64,000 bases of DNA. Origin: Mesostigma viride (lineage: Eukaryota; Streptophyta; Mesostigmatophyceae; Mesostigmatales; Mesostigmataceae). Within the stretch, counting starts at the first letter, position 1, and the number at the start of each line of letters is the position of its first letter. The notes under the pieces were generated by a model. The model saw only the letters and a program-made list of their open reading frames with translations, had not been told where the DNA came from and ran no database searches. Made by a program: the position numbers and the translations under genes. The stretch covers positions 2,546,107 to 2,610,106 of the forward strand of contig RPFO01000389.1 of assembly GCA_009746045.1 (NCBI GenBank). Reading direction: 5' to 3'. Below, one piece after another: positions 28,571-39,849 of the stretch.

Positions 28571-28699
28571 CAGCATATGGTAAGCGGGGGCATATGGTTA
28601 GTAAAACATTTTGAGCTACAACCTGCAGGTGGCGGGGATGTAAACCGCCACCTTCTATTAATTAATTAATCAATTAGAGTCGTGCTCCCACCATTGCAC

Positions 28700-28780
28700 A
28701 CCTACTATTGATTAATTAACTAATTAATTAGACTCGTGCTCCCGTTGGGGAGTCACGGAGCATTAACCCCGATGCATGGA
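28700..28780 (-). mobile_element. LINE 3'-UTR remnant of the 40059-41309 family, split by later LINEs
   Basis: On the minus strand this matches the 3' end of the plus-strand LINE at 41220-41309 (GGGGTTAATGCTCCGTGACT ... ACGGGAGCACGAGTC, tail of TTAA). The remainder of the fragment (TGGATGGGTGCAAACA) resumes at about 31702-31717. It was therefore interrupted by the two LINE copies now at 28781-31689. Confidence 0.75.
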
Positions 28781-31354
28781 TTAAATTAAATTAAATTAAA
28801 TTATAACATGCCTCCGTGGGGAGGTCATGTAGCACATATTTCATGATGGATGGGGTGGAGGAAGCCGCGTGATCGAACTATCCTAACTCTATCTAGAAAA
28901 TCCTAACTACACTACTCATCAAAACGCCTCCTCCGCTTGGGGGGAGGTGGCTTGCCCACAGGGTCGGGCGTGTGCGCCTTGACAATCTTCTTCCACCGCG
29001 TCTTGTCCTGCATGGCAGTCCAAAGACGGGAGAGAGAGTGGATGCGGTGCTCAAACTGGGCTGGGACCACGAGGTCGTCCAGCAGCATCTGAACGTAGTT
29101 GGTGACAGGTTTCCCTACCCTTTTGGGAATGTCCTTGGGGCCAGGCCAGGTCAGAATGTGCCGCCCTGGCTGTCCAAGCCGCTGGGGGCCGGCCAGACCA
29201 AGGGTGGTGTCGACCTGGCTGGTGCGGGCAAGGTGTCCTACAAATGCTATCCTACGCTGCCTAATCTCGTCCGAAACACGAGGCATGCCATGATACAGAG
29301 ACTCTGACGACGGACGCTCGGAAAAACCTACATTAAGGACCTGCCGGAGCATCCTGTAAACTGTGCCGTCGAGCCGAGCTGCCAGTTTGGGTGGGAGGGT
29401 CCACGCCTCGGCGCCATACGTGAGCACCGTGAGGACGAGGACCTTGAAGAGCATGCGCTTGCGGTGCCCGTCCAGGCCCTTCGAGCGCCAGTAGGGTGTG
29501 AGCGAACGGAGCTTGGCCCAGGCAAGGCCGATGCGGGTGTCCACATCGTCGGCGGTGTCAGCAAGCCAGCTCCCCAACAGCTTGAAGCGGTCGCGGAACG
29601 GGACCTCCGTCCCGTCGAGCAGGCGCGGCAGCGGTGGTTTACTGGATGCCCCTATCACCATCGCCTCAGTTTTGACACTAATCTCCAGCCCCACCGCCCG
29701 CGCCTCCAGGCCCAGGCAGTCCAGCAGGTCTGAATGTGCTCGGGGCTCTCGATGAGGGTGGTATCATCCGCATAAATCAGGTCGGCAAGGCGGTAACCCG
29801 GTCTAACCCCGCCGTGCTCTTTCACGTTAAGGATGTCCAAGCCTGGCTCGAACCCCTTAAGAGCAGTAAAGCGCGCACGTGCCCGGCGCATGACGTGATC
29901 CACGACAATAATGAACAGGTATGGGGACAGGACACAACCTTGCCACACCCCGTGGTGAAGGGGGAATGGTGGAGTGGTGCCCTCCGCAGTCCGCACTACT
30001 GCCTGTGAACCCTCATACAGACGGCGAATGGCAGCAATAAACGCAGGTGGTACCCGATCCAGAGCTAGGATGGCCCAAAGAGCCTCCCAGAGAACCGTGT
30101 CAAAGGCCTTGATATAGTCAACAAAAATGAAGACCAGCGGCAAACTGTCAGGGGGAAGTCGACGCACCTCCTCCATCAACCGGCGCGCGACAAACACAGC
30201 CATGACAGTGTTACGACCACGACGGAAACCCATCTGAGACTCACCCAGGTGTGGGTCCAGCGCGGCGCGGAGCCTGTGCAGCATCATGCGCATGAAGACC
30301 TTCAGCGCGGCGCTCTGGAGGCAGACACCCCGGTAGTTACCGGGGTCAGCAGCAGAGCCCTTCTTGTACAGCATGACGCGGATGGCCGTCTGCCACTCAG
30401 CAGGCGGAGGCTCGTCAGAGAGCAGGACACGGTTGCAGAAGTTCGCCAGCAGAAGATCCCTAACCGCCAGATCAGGGGTCTTCAGCAGCTCAGCAGAAAG
30501 GTGGTCGGCACCGACCGCCGCATCGTACCGCAGGCGAGCAAGGGCGCCGTCCAATTCCTTCAAAGCACTTGAAGGGGGGGACGACGTCGTCAGTGGCAAG
30601 GCAGCCCTCCTGCAGGGCGGGGACTTGGTAGTCCGCGGCCGAGGAGGGGGGCGCTGGCGGCGGCGGGGGTCCGGCGACCCCGAGGCGGGCGGCCGTCTCG
30701 GGGTGAAGCGGCGGGGGGGGGCGCGAGCCCCACCGGTCAAGGAAACATTGTGGGCCAACCAGCGGTCAAGGCTTACCGGCGCCGTGCCGTCCCCCGTGTG
30801 CTCCACCGGGGTGCGCTGCCGCCGGCCGCCGAGCCGGTCGAGGTGGTACCACATGTCCTTGCCCTGGTTGCGAGCCTGGCAGGCCTTGGCATCCGCGATG
30901 CACTGGGCCGCCTCCGCGTCCTGAGCGTGCTCGTAGGCCTCCACAAGGGCGGCCTGGAGCAGTGGTTTCTGCAGCGGGTCCCGGTTACGCTTGAGGCGGT
31001 GCCGGGCGGCCAAGACCTTGGGGTCCTGGCGGTAGAGCGGGCCGGGGCGGCGGCGGGGCATGACCGGCAGGTGCCGGGCCGCCAGCAACGGGGCACGGGC
31101 CGCAAAGCCCGCAAAAATGGCTGCGTTGGGGGCACCATTGTCCAGCTCGTCGACGTCCGCCCGGGCGTCCAGGGCCGACAGGTACTCCCGTCGGCACCGG
31201 TTCCGCTCGTGCTCGGCGTCCGTCCAGTCCTCAGGATCTCCCTTGACCGGACGTAGAGCAGACCAGTCAGGGCGGACCACTGGGGCGTGGCGCGCGGGGA
31301 CGTGGAACCGGAGCCGAAGGGTCGCGCGCACCAACCGGTGGTCAGAGCACACCT
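28781..31354 (-). mobile_element. 5'-truncated LINE, copy 1
   Basis: This minus-strand copy has an AAATT-repeat tail at its left end (28781-28802) and is truncated within the endonuclease domain at about 31352. The target duplication GATGCATGGA is at 28771-28780 and 31355-31364. Its coding part is almost identical to the full-length copy at 32029-37221. Confidence 0.88.
28912..31352 (-). pseudogene. LINE ORF2 (endonuclease end, reverse transcriptase, C-terminus), frameshifted
   Basis: It begins at the SDHRLV block that closes the APE-type endonuclease. It continues through the RT fingers (NYRGVCLQSAALKVFMRMM), MGFRRGRN, FVDYIKAFDTV, WQGCVLSPYLF and the catalytic YADD. The C-terminal region (LTYGAEAWTLPPKLAARLDG and the rest) is conserved. 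One base is missing near 29727 relative to copy 2, so the RT and its C-terminal third are in different frames; the region is thus read as two pieces. It ends in a basic tail (KPPPPKRRRR). The clade resembles RTE/RandI-type APE LINEs, but I cannot place it firmly. Confidence 0.85.
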
Positions 31355-31364
31355 GATGCATGGA

Positions 31365-31689
31365 CTAAAATTAAATTAAATTATAACATGCCTCCGTGGG
31401 GAGGTCATGTAGCACATATTTCATGATGGATGGAGGAAGCCGCGTGATCGAACTGTCCTAACTCTATCTAGAAAATCCTAACTACACTACTCATCAAAAC
31501 GCCTCCTCCGCTTGGGGGGAGGTGGCTTGCCCACAGGGTCGGGCGTGTGCGCCTTGACAATCTTCTTCCACCGCGTCTTGTCCTGCATGGCAGTCCAAAG
31601 ACGGGAGAGAGAGTGGATGCGGTGCTCAAACTGGGCTGGGACCACTAGGTCGTCCAGCAACATCTGAACGTAGTTGGTGACAGGTTTCA
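31365..31689 (-). mobile_element. Short 3'-end LINE copy in the same target as copy 1
   Basis: The last 325 bases of the same LINE family (tail, 3' UTR, last 60 or so codons) are flanked by CTGATGCATGGA at 31353-31364 and 31690-31701. The target duplication is the same word used by copy 1. Confidence 0.85.
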
Positions 31690-31787
31690 CTGATGCATGG
31701 ATGGATGGGTGCAAACACCTACTATGGTTGCTTGATTACATGTCAAGGAGACAACCATGTGTTTAGTTTATTAGTTGTCTTGCTTAA

Positions 31788-32017
31788 TTAACCCTTAAAA
31801 CCGTAGCACCTCAGTCCTAAAAAACGGACTGAGTTGCACATCTTTGCACATTTGTTGTGTATGGCCTAAAAACAATTTCTGGCCACCCCTTGGTACCAAG
31901 CATGCATTTATGTTGAATTTCTTTGGGGACATGTCACAGGTCCCATATCTACGACTTTTGGGTGCTATAAATAGCACCAACCCCAGGGGGGTACGGGAAA
32001 ATGGGGTTTGAGACATA
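31788..32017. mobile_element. Left end of a second piggyBac-like family
   Basis: TTAA then CCCTTAAAACCGTAG (31792-31806) resembles the piggyBac end at 12473. It is followed by a subterminal hairpin (CAGTCCTAAAAAACGGACTG). The next 200 bases parallel 12520-12720 in order: CCTAAAAACAATTT, GGGACATGTCA, GGGTGCTATAAATAGCACCA, GGGGGGT. The sequence is broken at 32029 by the full-length LINE and resumes at about 37233. A right end of the same type is at 55133-55147, too far away to be the same copy with certainty. Confidence 0.55.
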
Positions 32018-32164
32018 CATCATGCAATTAAATTTAAATTAAATTAAATTAAATTATAACATGCCTCCGTGGGGAGGTCATGTAGCACATATTTCATGAT
32101 GGATGGGGTGGAGGAAGCCGCGTGATCGAACTATCCTAACTCTATCTAGAAAATCCTAACTGCG

Positions 32165-35100
32165 CTACTCATCAAAACGCCTCCTCCGCTTGGGGGGAGG
32201 TGGCTTGCCCACAGGGTCGGGTGTGTGCGCCTTCACAATCTTCTTCCACCGCGTCTTGTCCTGCATGGCAGTCCAAAGACGGGAGAGAGAGTGGATGCGG
32301 TGCTCAAACTGGGCTGGGACCACGAGGTCGTCCAGCAGCATCTGAACGTAGTTGGTGACAGGTTTCCCTACCCTTTTGGGAATGTCCTTGGGGCCAGGCC
32401 AGGTCAGAATGTGCCGCCCTGGCTGTCCAAGCCGCTGGGGGCCGGCCAGACCAAGGGTGGTGTCGACCTGGCTGGTGCGGGCAAGGTGTCCTACAAATGC
32501 TATCCTACGCTGCCTAATCTCGTCCGAAACACGAGGCATGCCATGATACAGAGACTCTGATGACGGACGCTCGGAAAAACCTACATTAAGGACCTGCCGG
32601 AGCATCCTGTAAACTGTGCCGTCGAGCCGAGCTGCCAGTTTGGGTGGGAGGGTCCACGCCTCGGCGCCATACGTGAGCACCGTGAGGACGAGGACCTTGA
32701 AGAGCATGCGCTTGCGGTGCCCGTTCAGGCCCTTCGAGCGCCAGTAGGGTGTGAGCGAACGGAGCTTGGCCCAGGCAAGGCCGATGCGGGTGTCCACATC
32801 GTCGGCGGTGTCAGGAAGCCAGCTCCCCAACAGCTTGAAGCGGTCGCGGAACGGGACCTCCGTCCCGTCGAGCAGGCGCGGCAGCGGTGGTTTACTGGAT
32901 GCCCCTATCACCATCGCCTCAGTTTTGACACTAATCTCCAGCCCCACCGCCCGCGCCTCCAGGCCCAGGCAGTCCAGCCAGGTCTGAATGTGCTCGGGGC
33001 TCTCGATGAGGGTGGTATCATCCGCATAAATCAGGTCGGCAAGGCGGTAACCCGGTCTAACCCCGCCGTGCTCTTTCACGTTAAGGATGTCCAAGCCTGG
33101 CTCGAACCCCTTAAGAGCAGTAAAGCGCGCACGTGCCCGGCGCATGACGTGATCCACGACAATAATGAACAGGTATGGGGACAGGACACAACCTTGCCAC
33201 ACCCCGTGGTGAAGGGGGAATGGTGGAGTGGTGCCCTCCGCAGTCCGCACTACTGCCTGTGAACCCTCATACAGACGGCGAATGGCAGCAATAAACGCTG
33301 GTGGTACCCGATCCAGAGCTAGGATGGCCCAAAGAGCCTCCCAGAGAACCGTGTCAAAGGCCTTGATATAGTCAACAAAAATGAAGACCAGCGGCAAACT
33401 GTCAGGGGGAAGTCGACGCACCTCCTCCATCAACCGGCGCGCGACAAACACAGCCATGACAGTGTTACGACCACGACGGAAACCCATCTGAGACTCACCC
33501 AGGTGTGGGTCCAGCGCGGCGCGGAGCCTGTGCAGCATCATGCGCATGAAGACCTTCAGCGCGGCGCTCTGGAGGCAGACACCCCGGTAGTTACCGGGGT
33601 CAGCAGCAGAGCCCTTCTTGTACAGCATGACGCGGATGGCCGTCTGCCACTCAGCAGGCGGAGGCTCGTCAGAGAGCAGGACACGGTTGCAGAACGCCAG
33701 CAGAAGATCCCTAACCGCCAGATCAGGGGTCTTCAGCAGCTCAGCAGAAAGGTGGTCGGCACCGACCGCCGCATCGTACCGCAGGCGAGCAAGGGCGCCG
33801 TCCAATTCCTTCAAAGTGAAGGGGGGACGACGTCGTCAGTGGCAAGGCAGCCCTCCTGCAAGGCGGGGACTTGGTAGTCCGCGGCCGAGGAGGGGGGCGC
33901 TGGCGGCGGCGGGGGTCCGGCGACCCCGAGGCGGGCGGCCGTCTCGGGGTGAAGCGGCGGGGGGGGGCGCGAGCCCCACCGGTCAAGGAAACATTGTGGG
34001 CCAACCAGCGGTCAAGGCTTACCGGCGCCGTGCCGTCCCCCGTGTGCTCCACCGGGGTGCGCTGCCGCCGGCCGCCGAGCCGGTCGAGGTGGTACCACAT
34101 GTCCTTGCCCTGGTTGCGAGCCTGGCAGGCCTTGGCATCCGCGATGCACTGGGCCGCCTCCGCGTCCTGAGCGTGCTCGTAGGCCTCCACAAGGGCGGCC
34201 TGGAGCAATGGTTTCTGCAGCGGGTCCCGGTTACGCTTGAGGCGGTGCCGGGCGGCCAAGACCTTGGGGTCCTGGCGGTAGAGCGGGCCGGGGCGGCGGC
34301 GGGGCATGACCGGCAGGTGCCGGGCCGCCAGCAACGGGGCACGGGCCGCAAAGCCCGCAAAAATGGCTGCGTTGGGGGCACCATTGTCCAGCTCGTCGAC
34401 GTCCGCCCGGGCGTCCAGGGCCGACAGGTACTTCCGTCGGCACCAGTTCCGCTCGTGCTCGGCGTCCGTCCAGTCCTCAGGATCTCCCTTGACCGGACGT
34501 AGAGCAGACCAGTCAGGGCGGACCACTGGGGCGCGGCGCGCGGGGACGTGGAACCGGAGCCGAAGGGTCGCGCGCACCAACCGGTGGTCAGAGCACACCG
34601 TCGGCGTGTCAAACACTCGGGTGTCCAGAACCGAGGTGCACCTGGACTGCCGTACCACCACGTAGTCCAAACAGGCCTGACGGCCGTTAGGGCCACGAAA
34701 AGTGACCAAGTCCTGTGAGGGACGTTGGAAGTGGCAGTTGACAGCAACCATCCCGCTATCCCGCAAAAAGGCAGAAAACAGGGGAGTGTTGTCGTTAGCA
34801 GTAGTGTCAGCAGGCGCAAAGCGGCTGCCAGCAGTGCCCACGGGGAGCGTGGCATTGGCGTCAGCAGCATAACCAAAAAGTGGCGGGCCGGGGTGACCCT
34901 CTCAAGGTCATGCAAGGATTCGAAGAACTCCTCACGGGCCGAATCAGTAGACCACTGTGGGGTGCGTAGCCCACCCCCACCGTGAGGTGGTGTTTAGACC
35001 GCCCCTCGACAGAGGTGAAATGTGCTACCATAAGGCGTGGGGTTAGAAACTTAAGCGTGCTGAGGCTAGCAACTGCCAGCGGCGAACACAAAAGACCAAC

Positions 35101-35637
35101 ACCACCTTGGCCAGACGTACCGCTGCCAGCAAAGTAAAACCTCCAGCCACCCGCCAAGCGATCAGTGCTCACCATGCCAAGTGGCACCGTGCGGCGGTGT
35201 TCCTGGACGCCTAATATAGATACACGATGCTCAATGCAGAATGCGACTAGCTCCTCTACCCGGCAGCTATGGTCGTCATCTAGCAGTGTGCGGGTGTTAA
35301 AAGTGGCAAGGGCCAAGGATGCCTGCTGGCCCACCAGGGGAGGACGACGATGGATGATGGGGGTGGATGCGGCGGGGGGTGGAGGTGGGGGTGAAACGGA
35401 GGGGGGAAGGGAAGCGGTAGGAATAGTGCTTTTCATCGCATTTATTTTGTCCTGCAAGCGTAGGATGCGAGCCTGCCGCTTGCTCTGGGTATTCGGGGTT
35501 GGGGCTGATTGCACAACGCCGAGGCGTAGGTAATCTAGCAAACGTTGGGTTTTACGAATCTGACATTTGACAGATGAGGTTGTGGCCCGAAATACCGGCA
35601 CCACCATGGCTTTCACCCGACGGTTAGGTCGAGGCAT
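32165..35637 (-). pseudogene. LINE ORF2: APE endonuclease and reverse transcriptase, frameshifted
   Basis: Translation starts at 35637 (MPRPNRRVKAMVV). The endonuclease opens with LALATFNTRTLLDD and ILGVQEHRR (Asn and Glu ligands) and GQGGVGLL. Near 34975-34860 the frame shifts at least twice. The later endonuclease blocks (LDYVVVRQ, SDHRLV) and the linker to RT are read at 34841-33741. A further change near 33815, where copy 1 has extra bases, moves the RT into 33814-32165. There the RT has FVDYIKAFDTV, WQGCVLSPYLF and YADDTTL (YADD at about 33019-33030) and ends with the same C-terminus as copy 1. All catalytic motifs are present but not in one frame, so as read it is inactive. Confidence 0.85.
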
Positions 35638-35711
35638 GGTAGTGGAACGGGACTGTTTAGAGGCTGTCTCCGAAGCCTGTTAGCCGCGAGCCGACGAGGA
35701 AGGTTGTCTAC

Positions 35712-36929
35712 CTACTGGTCACCACCAGGGGCAGCACGTTTCTCACCACGAGACTCACTACAAGACTTCTCACTACGAGACTCTGCACCCGTGGTGTTAA
35801 TCTCAACACCGTCAAAGGAGGCAACCCAGCGACCATCCGTCTTCAAACGCATCTGCACACGCTTCCCTCCCTGTACGTACCCATCCCGGATGGCCACGAC
35901 CTTCGCGTGATTCCAGACCTTGCTCCTTGCCGCCAGCTGTGCAGGGGTGTAGTCCTCGTCCATGCTGATGAGGCTGCCCTTGAGCAGGCGACGGGCGCCC
36001 ATGACCCGTTTTTGGTCGTTCACAGTGGCCATGGTGACCAGGACCAGGCCACCTGGGCCTGGCAGGCGGATTGCCCTGTCAATGGTCACGTGATCGCGCA
36101 GCTGCAGCAACCCCAAGAACATGGGGCCCCGCAAGGCCTCGGTAAGTGCTTGTGCGGTGTCATGCTTGCCCTCCACATGCTTGAGAATGATATTGCGTTG
36201 GCGGAGCTGAGCCACATTCTGTGACGCGACTGCGGTGGCAGCTGACTTAGCCGCCTGGGCGACTATGGCATCCAGGTTCTTCCCCGCCGCATCCGCGAAC
36301 GTGACCCGCTTGGGGGGGGAGGTGGCCATGGCCGCCTTTAATTCCAGCAATGTGGCTTGGGTGACAGCAGAGTTAGCAGCCAAAGACTTGAGCGCACCTT
36401 GCACAGACTTGAGCTCAGAGGTGAGCGCCTGCAGCTCAGTGGAGTCGGCTGCGCCGGCAGGGGTGTCGGCATCGGCCGAGGTGTCGGATGCGGCCGCGAT
36501 GGGCGCCGGCGGTTTGCAGAGTTCAGGGCAGCATGTAAAGAGGCAGGAGGTGCGTAGCTGATCGTCTTCCCAGTGCAGCCACTCCGCGGAGGGGTCATCC
36601 TCAACTGCGCCGGTCTTGGGGTTGCGGATGGTTTCTTCGGCTTCGTGTCGGAGTTTGAGGATTTTCCTCACGTTGTCGACCGGCATGGTGAAAATTGCCG
36701 CAATGTCGGCCGGTTGCAGGCGACCGAGGCTTGTATATTTGGTTAAATCAGACGGTGAGGGCGGTGACGTTTCAGGCGGGGGGGTAGCCTCGGTGGCCAT
36801 GGAAGTGATTTCCGTGGTACGCGGCTTCTTGGGAGCGGCGGGAGCGGTGCCGGCGAGGGGGCTGGCTGCGGCAAGAATGTCTTCCAGCGAGCGGTTTTCT
36901 GGGGCGGCAGGTGTCGTAGCGGTCTCCAT
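35712..36929 (-). CDS. LINE ORF1 protein (L1-like RNA-binding chaperone)
   Basis: This intact 405-residue ORF lies upstream of ORF2. The N-terminus is Ala/Pro/Thr-rich. A predicted helical stretch with heptad-like Leu/Ala (about residues 165-205, LQALTSELKSVQGALKSLAA) suggests a coiled coil for trimer formation. The following region (RQRNIILKHVEGKHD ... RLPGPGGLVLVTM) fits an RRM-like fold. The end (LISMDEDYTPAQLAARSKVW) resembles the C-terminal domain of L1 ORF1 proteins. Such proteins coat the LINE RNA and act as nucleic-acid chaperones. The protein at 46753-47933 has the same order of parts (LDDDLTLTQQQRRRELWP). Assignment is by pattern, so moderate. Confidence 0.7.
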   Translation of the reverse strand: METATTPAAPENRSLEDILAAASPLAGTAPAAPKKPRTTEITSMATEATPPPETSPPSPSDLTKYTSLGRLQPADIAAIFTMPVDNVRKILKLRHEAEETIRNPKTGAVEDDPSAEWLHWEDDQLRTSCLFTCCPELCKPPAPIAAASDTSADADTPAGAADSTELQALTSELKSVQGALKSLAANSAVTQATLLELKAAMATSPPKRVTFADAAGKNLDAIVAQAAKSAATAVASQNVAQLRQRNIILKHVEGKHDTAQALTEALRGPMFLGLLQLRDHVTIDRAIRLPGPGGLVLVTMATVNDQKRVMGARRLLKGSLISMDEDYTPAQLAARSKVWNHAKVVAIRDGYVQGGKRVQMRLKTDGRWVASFDGVEINTTGAESRSEKSCSESRGEKRAAPGGDQ

Positions 36930-37282
36930 AGCTACGGGGAAGATGTCGAATGCTGGGCGGGGGGCGCAGGCGTGCTATTCACGAAGAGGATGCCGCCATA
37001 TCGATTCGAAAATAGCGATATCTGCTGGGCAGGCCGAGGTCGAGAACGTACGAAATCGGGGACGATAGCTGCCGGAAATTATACCAGCATGTTCGTCGTC
37101 AAAAGACGAGTCGAATGCAACAAACCCGACTAAATTTCATGGCCTGAGTCGAAAGTTATGAGCATTCTCGGCAGCCATAGCTCGGCATATTTTCGCGCCT
37201 AAGTTTTTTTGTTTAGGGTTTCATCATGCAATATGGACCACTTATACAAATATATAGGCCCTGGAATCACTAGGAACTCAGG

Positions 37283-37610
37283 AACCGTAAAAGTGGTAAA
37301 AGTGGGTGGTAAAAAGTGGTAAAAAGTGATAAAAAGTGATAAAAAGTGATAAAAAGTGGTAAAAAGTGGTAAAAGTGGGGGAAAAGTGATAAAACGGTGG
37401 AAAAACGCTAGGAGCAAAGCAGGTGGTAAAATCGTTTTACCACCTCTTTTACTGTCAAAGTGGTAAAAAATACCATAAAGTGGTAAAAGTGAGGGTGGTA
37501 AAAACACGCCACAAAGTGGTAAAAGTGAGGGTGGTAAAAACACGCCACAAAGTGGTAAAAATGAGGGTGGTAAAAAAATACCACAAAGTGGTAAAAATGA
37601 CAGTGATAAA
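37283..37610. repeat. GTGGTAAAA minisatellite
   Basis: Tandem GTGGTAAAAA and GTGATAAAAA decamers (37283-37400) are followed by about four 36-bp units (GTGGTAAAAGTGAGGGTGGT and onward) at 37455-37610. The same decamer, inverted, makes the array at 50740-51310. Both are adjacent to the word CACTAGGAACTCAGG or its inverse (37268, 51317), so they are ends of one repeat family. From 37611 to 38194 nothing recognisable is seen. Confidence 0.8.
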
Positions 37611-38194
37611 AAAGGGGGAAATGCAGATTTTGCCAGCATTACAACACAAGCACTGTTAAGAACAGCTTAACAGGCCATCATTCCAAATGGTTTCTTTATT
37701 AGAAATAATAATACATCCCATTTACAGTTGTCTCTCTTGATTTACAATGAGGATTTAGCCCCACATTGGGCGTCTCATCGATACGTTTACACCATTGTGA
37801 AATAACACAGGCCGCATCAAGCCCAGCCAATTAATTTACTTCTTCTTCAGGTGTCATCATGATCAATGATGCTTCTTTGCATGAACAAAGCCACACAGTT
37901 GCCAGCACTCATGCTCTGGAGGCCTGCAGGCACACTGAGCACCACCATTGAAGAGGACACAAGGGCAGCAAGGCAGGGGGGGGGGGGGCAGTCAGGCACG
38001 GCAGATAGTTGTTTCCCAGCAAAACATCCTATGGTGAAATGGGTTATGCCTCAACCCCGCTAGATTGTCAGCAGTCAGTCAAGCAGGCATACAGAACGGT
38101 ATAATATAGCCGGTCCAGTTAGTAGCCTGTGTAGCTGAATGAACAAAAGCGAAAGCATGCCAGTGAGGGCAACTGCAAATAAGGAAAACATCAG

Positions 38195-38354
38195 GGAGAC
38201 AACCAGCGCAGGCCAGAAATCGGGAGAATCCGGACCATGGTAGCTCGAGCCTGCCGTTATCTTGTCCGCGTGTTCGAGTCGTTCAGGATGATGAAGATGA
38301 ATGGTGATGGAAATGTGTAGCCTTGTGCATTGAAATTATGGCTGGCTTACGTGT
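38195..38354. repeat. Dispersed repeat, copies also at 39850-39981 and 51668-51826
   Basis: The copies share GAGACAACCAGCGCAGGCCA, ATCGGGAGAATCCGGACCAT and TGATGAAGATGAATGGTGAT. A fourth, partial, inverted copy is at 42425-42472. In most copies it starts after TATCAAGGAGACAACC, a word that also occurs alone (31743, 41519). It may be the end of an unrecognised mobile element. From 38355 to 38850 I see no gene. Confidence 0.8.
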
Positions 38355-38875
38355 TAAGGAAAACATTACCTTGCAAAAACTGCTACTCTGATTGCTAACA
38401 AATAAAGGTATGGTTTGCAAAGGTGCCGCGCATTGGACGTTGACAGCAAATGAATCGGAAGATAACGATTGAAAGCAATGGTTACCGACAGATTCACAAA
38501 TACGAATTGAAACAACTAAAGAAAGCGCTTGCTCACCATAAAATTTCACCGCGCTTCTATAGCCTTCGATGCAGACCACGTTCCTCGTCCCGTCTCTGCG
38601 ATAGGGCCGCATTGCTATAGACATCTTGCAGTCCCGTGATCGCGCCGATCGCCGACCTACAGTAGCTTCCCTGGCCCTTGCTTTGAATGTGAGTTAAGGA
38701 CTCACACTGAGGAAACGATGCCTTCATCTTGTCGAGTCGCACCAGATGAATACAACGGTCACACGGCTCGCAACTCGGAAGGTCAAGCTTTGCAATGCCG
38801 GGCTCCTGAAATGAAGTTACGGTTACGCCGCTCAGTCTCCGGCAGCGATGTGTACAGCGTGTACATTTACCTTAG

Positions 38876-39110
38876 TATCAAGTAACGTGCGTGTTTGCAA
38901 CTTGCCCGTTGAAACTCTACGGCGGAGCCAATTTTCGGAAGACCCTCACCCTTCTGCTTGCAAATTCGGGACAAATTCGGTGGATGGATGTATGTATCAA
39001 GTAACGTGCGTGTTTGCAACTTGCCCGTTGAAACTCTACGGCGGAGCCAATTTTCGGAAGAACCTCACCCTTCTGCTTGCAAATCAGGGACAAATTCGGT
39101 GGATGTATGT
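38876..39110. repeat. 119-bp tandem duplication and TATG microsatellite
   Basis: TATCAAGTAACGTGCGTGTT and the following about 110 bases occur twice, at 38876 and 38995, nearly identical. The second copy runs into (TATG)n/(GATG)n at about 39100-39133. A related unit lies at about 46700-46750. Confidence 0.85.
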
Positions 39111-39175
39111 ATGTATGTATGTATGGATGGATGGATTGACGGATTTTCATCCCCTATTCCTATGTTTTCTCACGT

Positions 39176-39249
39176 GTACGGCCTTATAAGCTTCGCCAAT
39201 TCTGGCGAACCTAACGGTTCTTCCGAAAATTGGCTCCGCCTGATCAAGT
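39176..39249. repeat. Short dispersed repeat, also at 46548-46624
   Basis: The segment TACGGCCTTATAAGCTTCGC and on through GGCTCCGCCTGATCAAGT is shared with 46548-46624. A shorter, more diverged relative (GGTTCTTCCGAAAATGGGCT) is near 45970. Confidence 0.8.
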
Positions 39250-39606
39250 AACGTGCGTTGTAACTTTCACGTTAAAACTTTCGTCGGCGGAGCCCATTTT
39301 CGGAACTGAAGAACATCTAGTTTAGTAGACCCCTTCTGAGAACACCTACTCCGAAAAAAAAACACCGACTAAATTGCTGGCGCGGCGCGTTTTGGGGAAA
39401 TTAGTCGGACTCCGACTAATCTACCCCGCTACACCCTCCGCATTGGTAGATTTACTAAACAAGAACGGGGGCTTCGCCCCCGGGCCCCCGGTAGTAACCA
39501 ATATTGTGCCTGTCCGGCGTTTGTGGCCGGTTTCCGGCCGGACACGTCACCTACTCTACTACAACCGTCTACGGAACGTGTGCACATTTAGGGCCCACTG
39601 AACGCG

Positions 39607-39748
39607 AGCAAATATTCCAGTCCGGGCGACCAACTGGAGTGAAAATCTGTGAAAATCGTACGCTAGTTCCCGGCCAATCGGAGATTCTGGAGACATTTGC
39701 CCTTCCCATTGCGCTACGGAGATGTGCGACTGAGGCCGTAAGCATTAG
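39607..39748. repeat. Dispersed repeat, second copy of 25872-26012
   Basis: This shares the blocks named for 25872-26012. Upstream, 39463-39490 holds a GC hairpin (CGGGGGCTTCGCCCCCG). No gene is seen between 39250 and 39606. Confidence 0.75.
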
Positions 39749-39849
39749 TAACCGTTGGGGTAACACAGCGAACACGTCTTGCACTTAATTGTTCACTGTG
39801 CGATGTTCAGACGGAGGTACGTGTAAAATACGTATGCGTATATCAAAGT

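Larger units (their letters stand above)
32029..37221 (-). mobile_element. Full-length two-ORF LINE, copy 2 (5.2 kb)
   Basis: It is flanked by an 11-bp duplication CATCATGCAAT at 32018-32028 and 37222-37232. The tail of (TTTAA)-type repeats is at the left, so the element is on the minus strand. It contains a 5' UTR (36930-37221), ORF1, a 74-bp gap and ORF2, and it sits inside the piggyBac-like end at 31788. Confidence 0.92.

Noticed and set aside
37283-37610. CRISPR-like array
   Set aside because: Units are contiguous decamers and 36-mers without unique spacers, in a eukaryotic context; this is a minisatellite.
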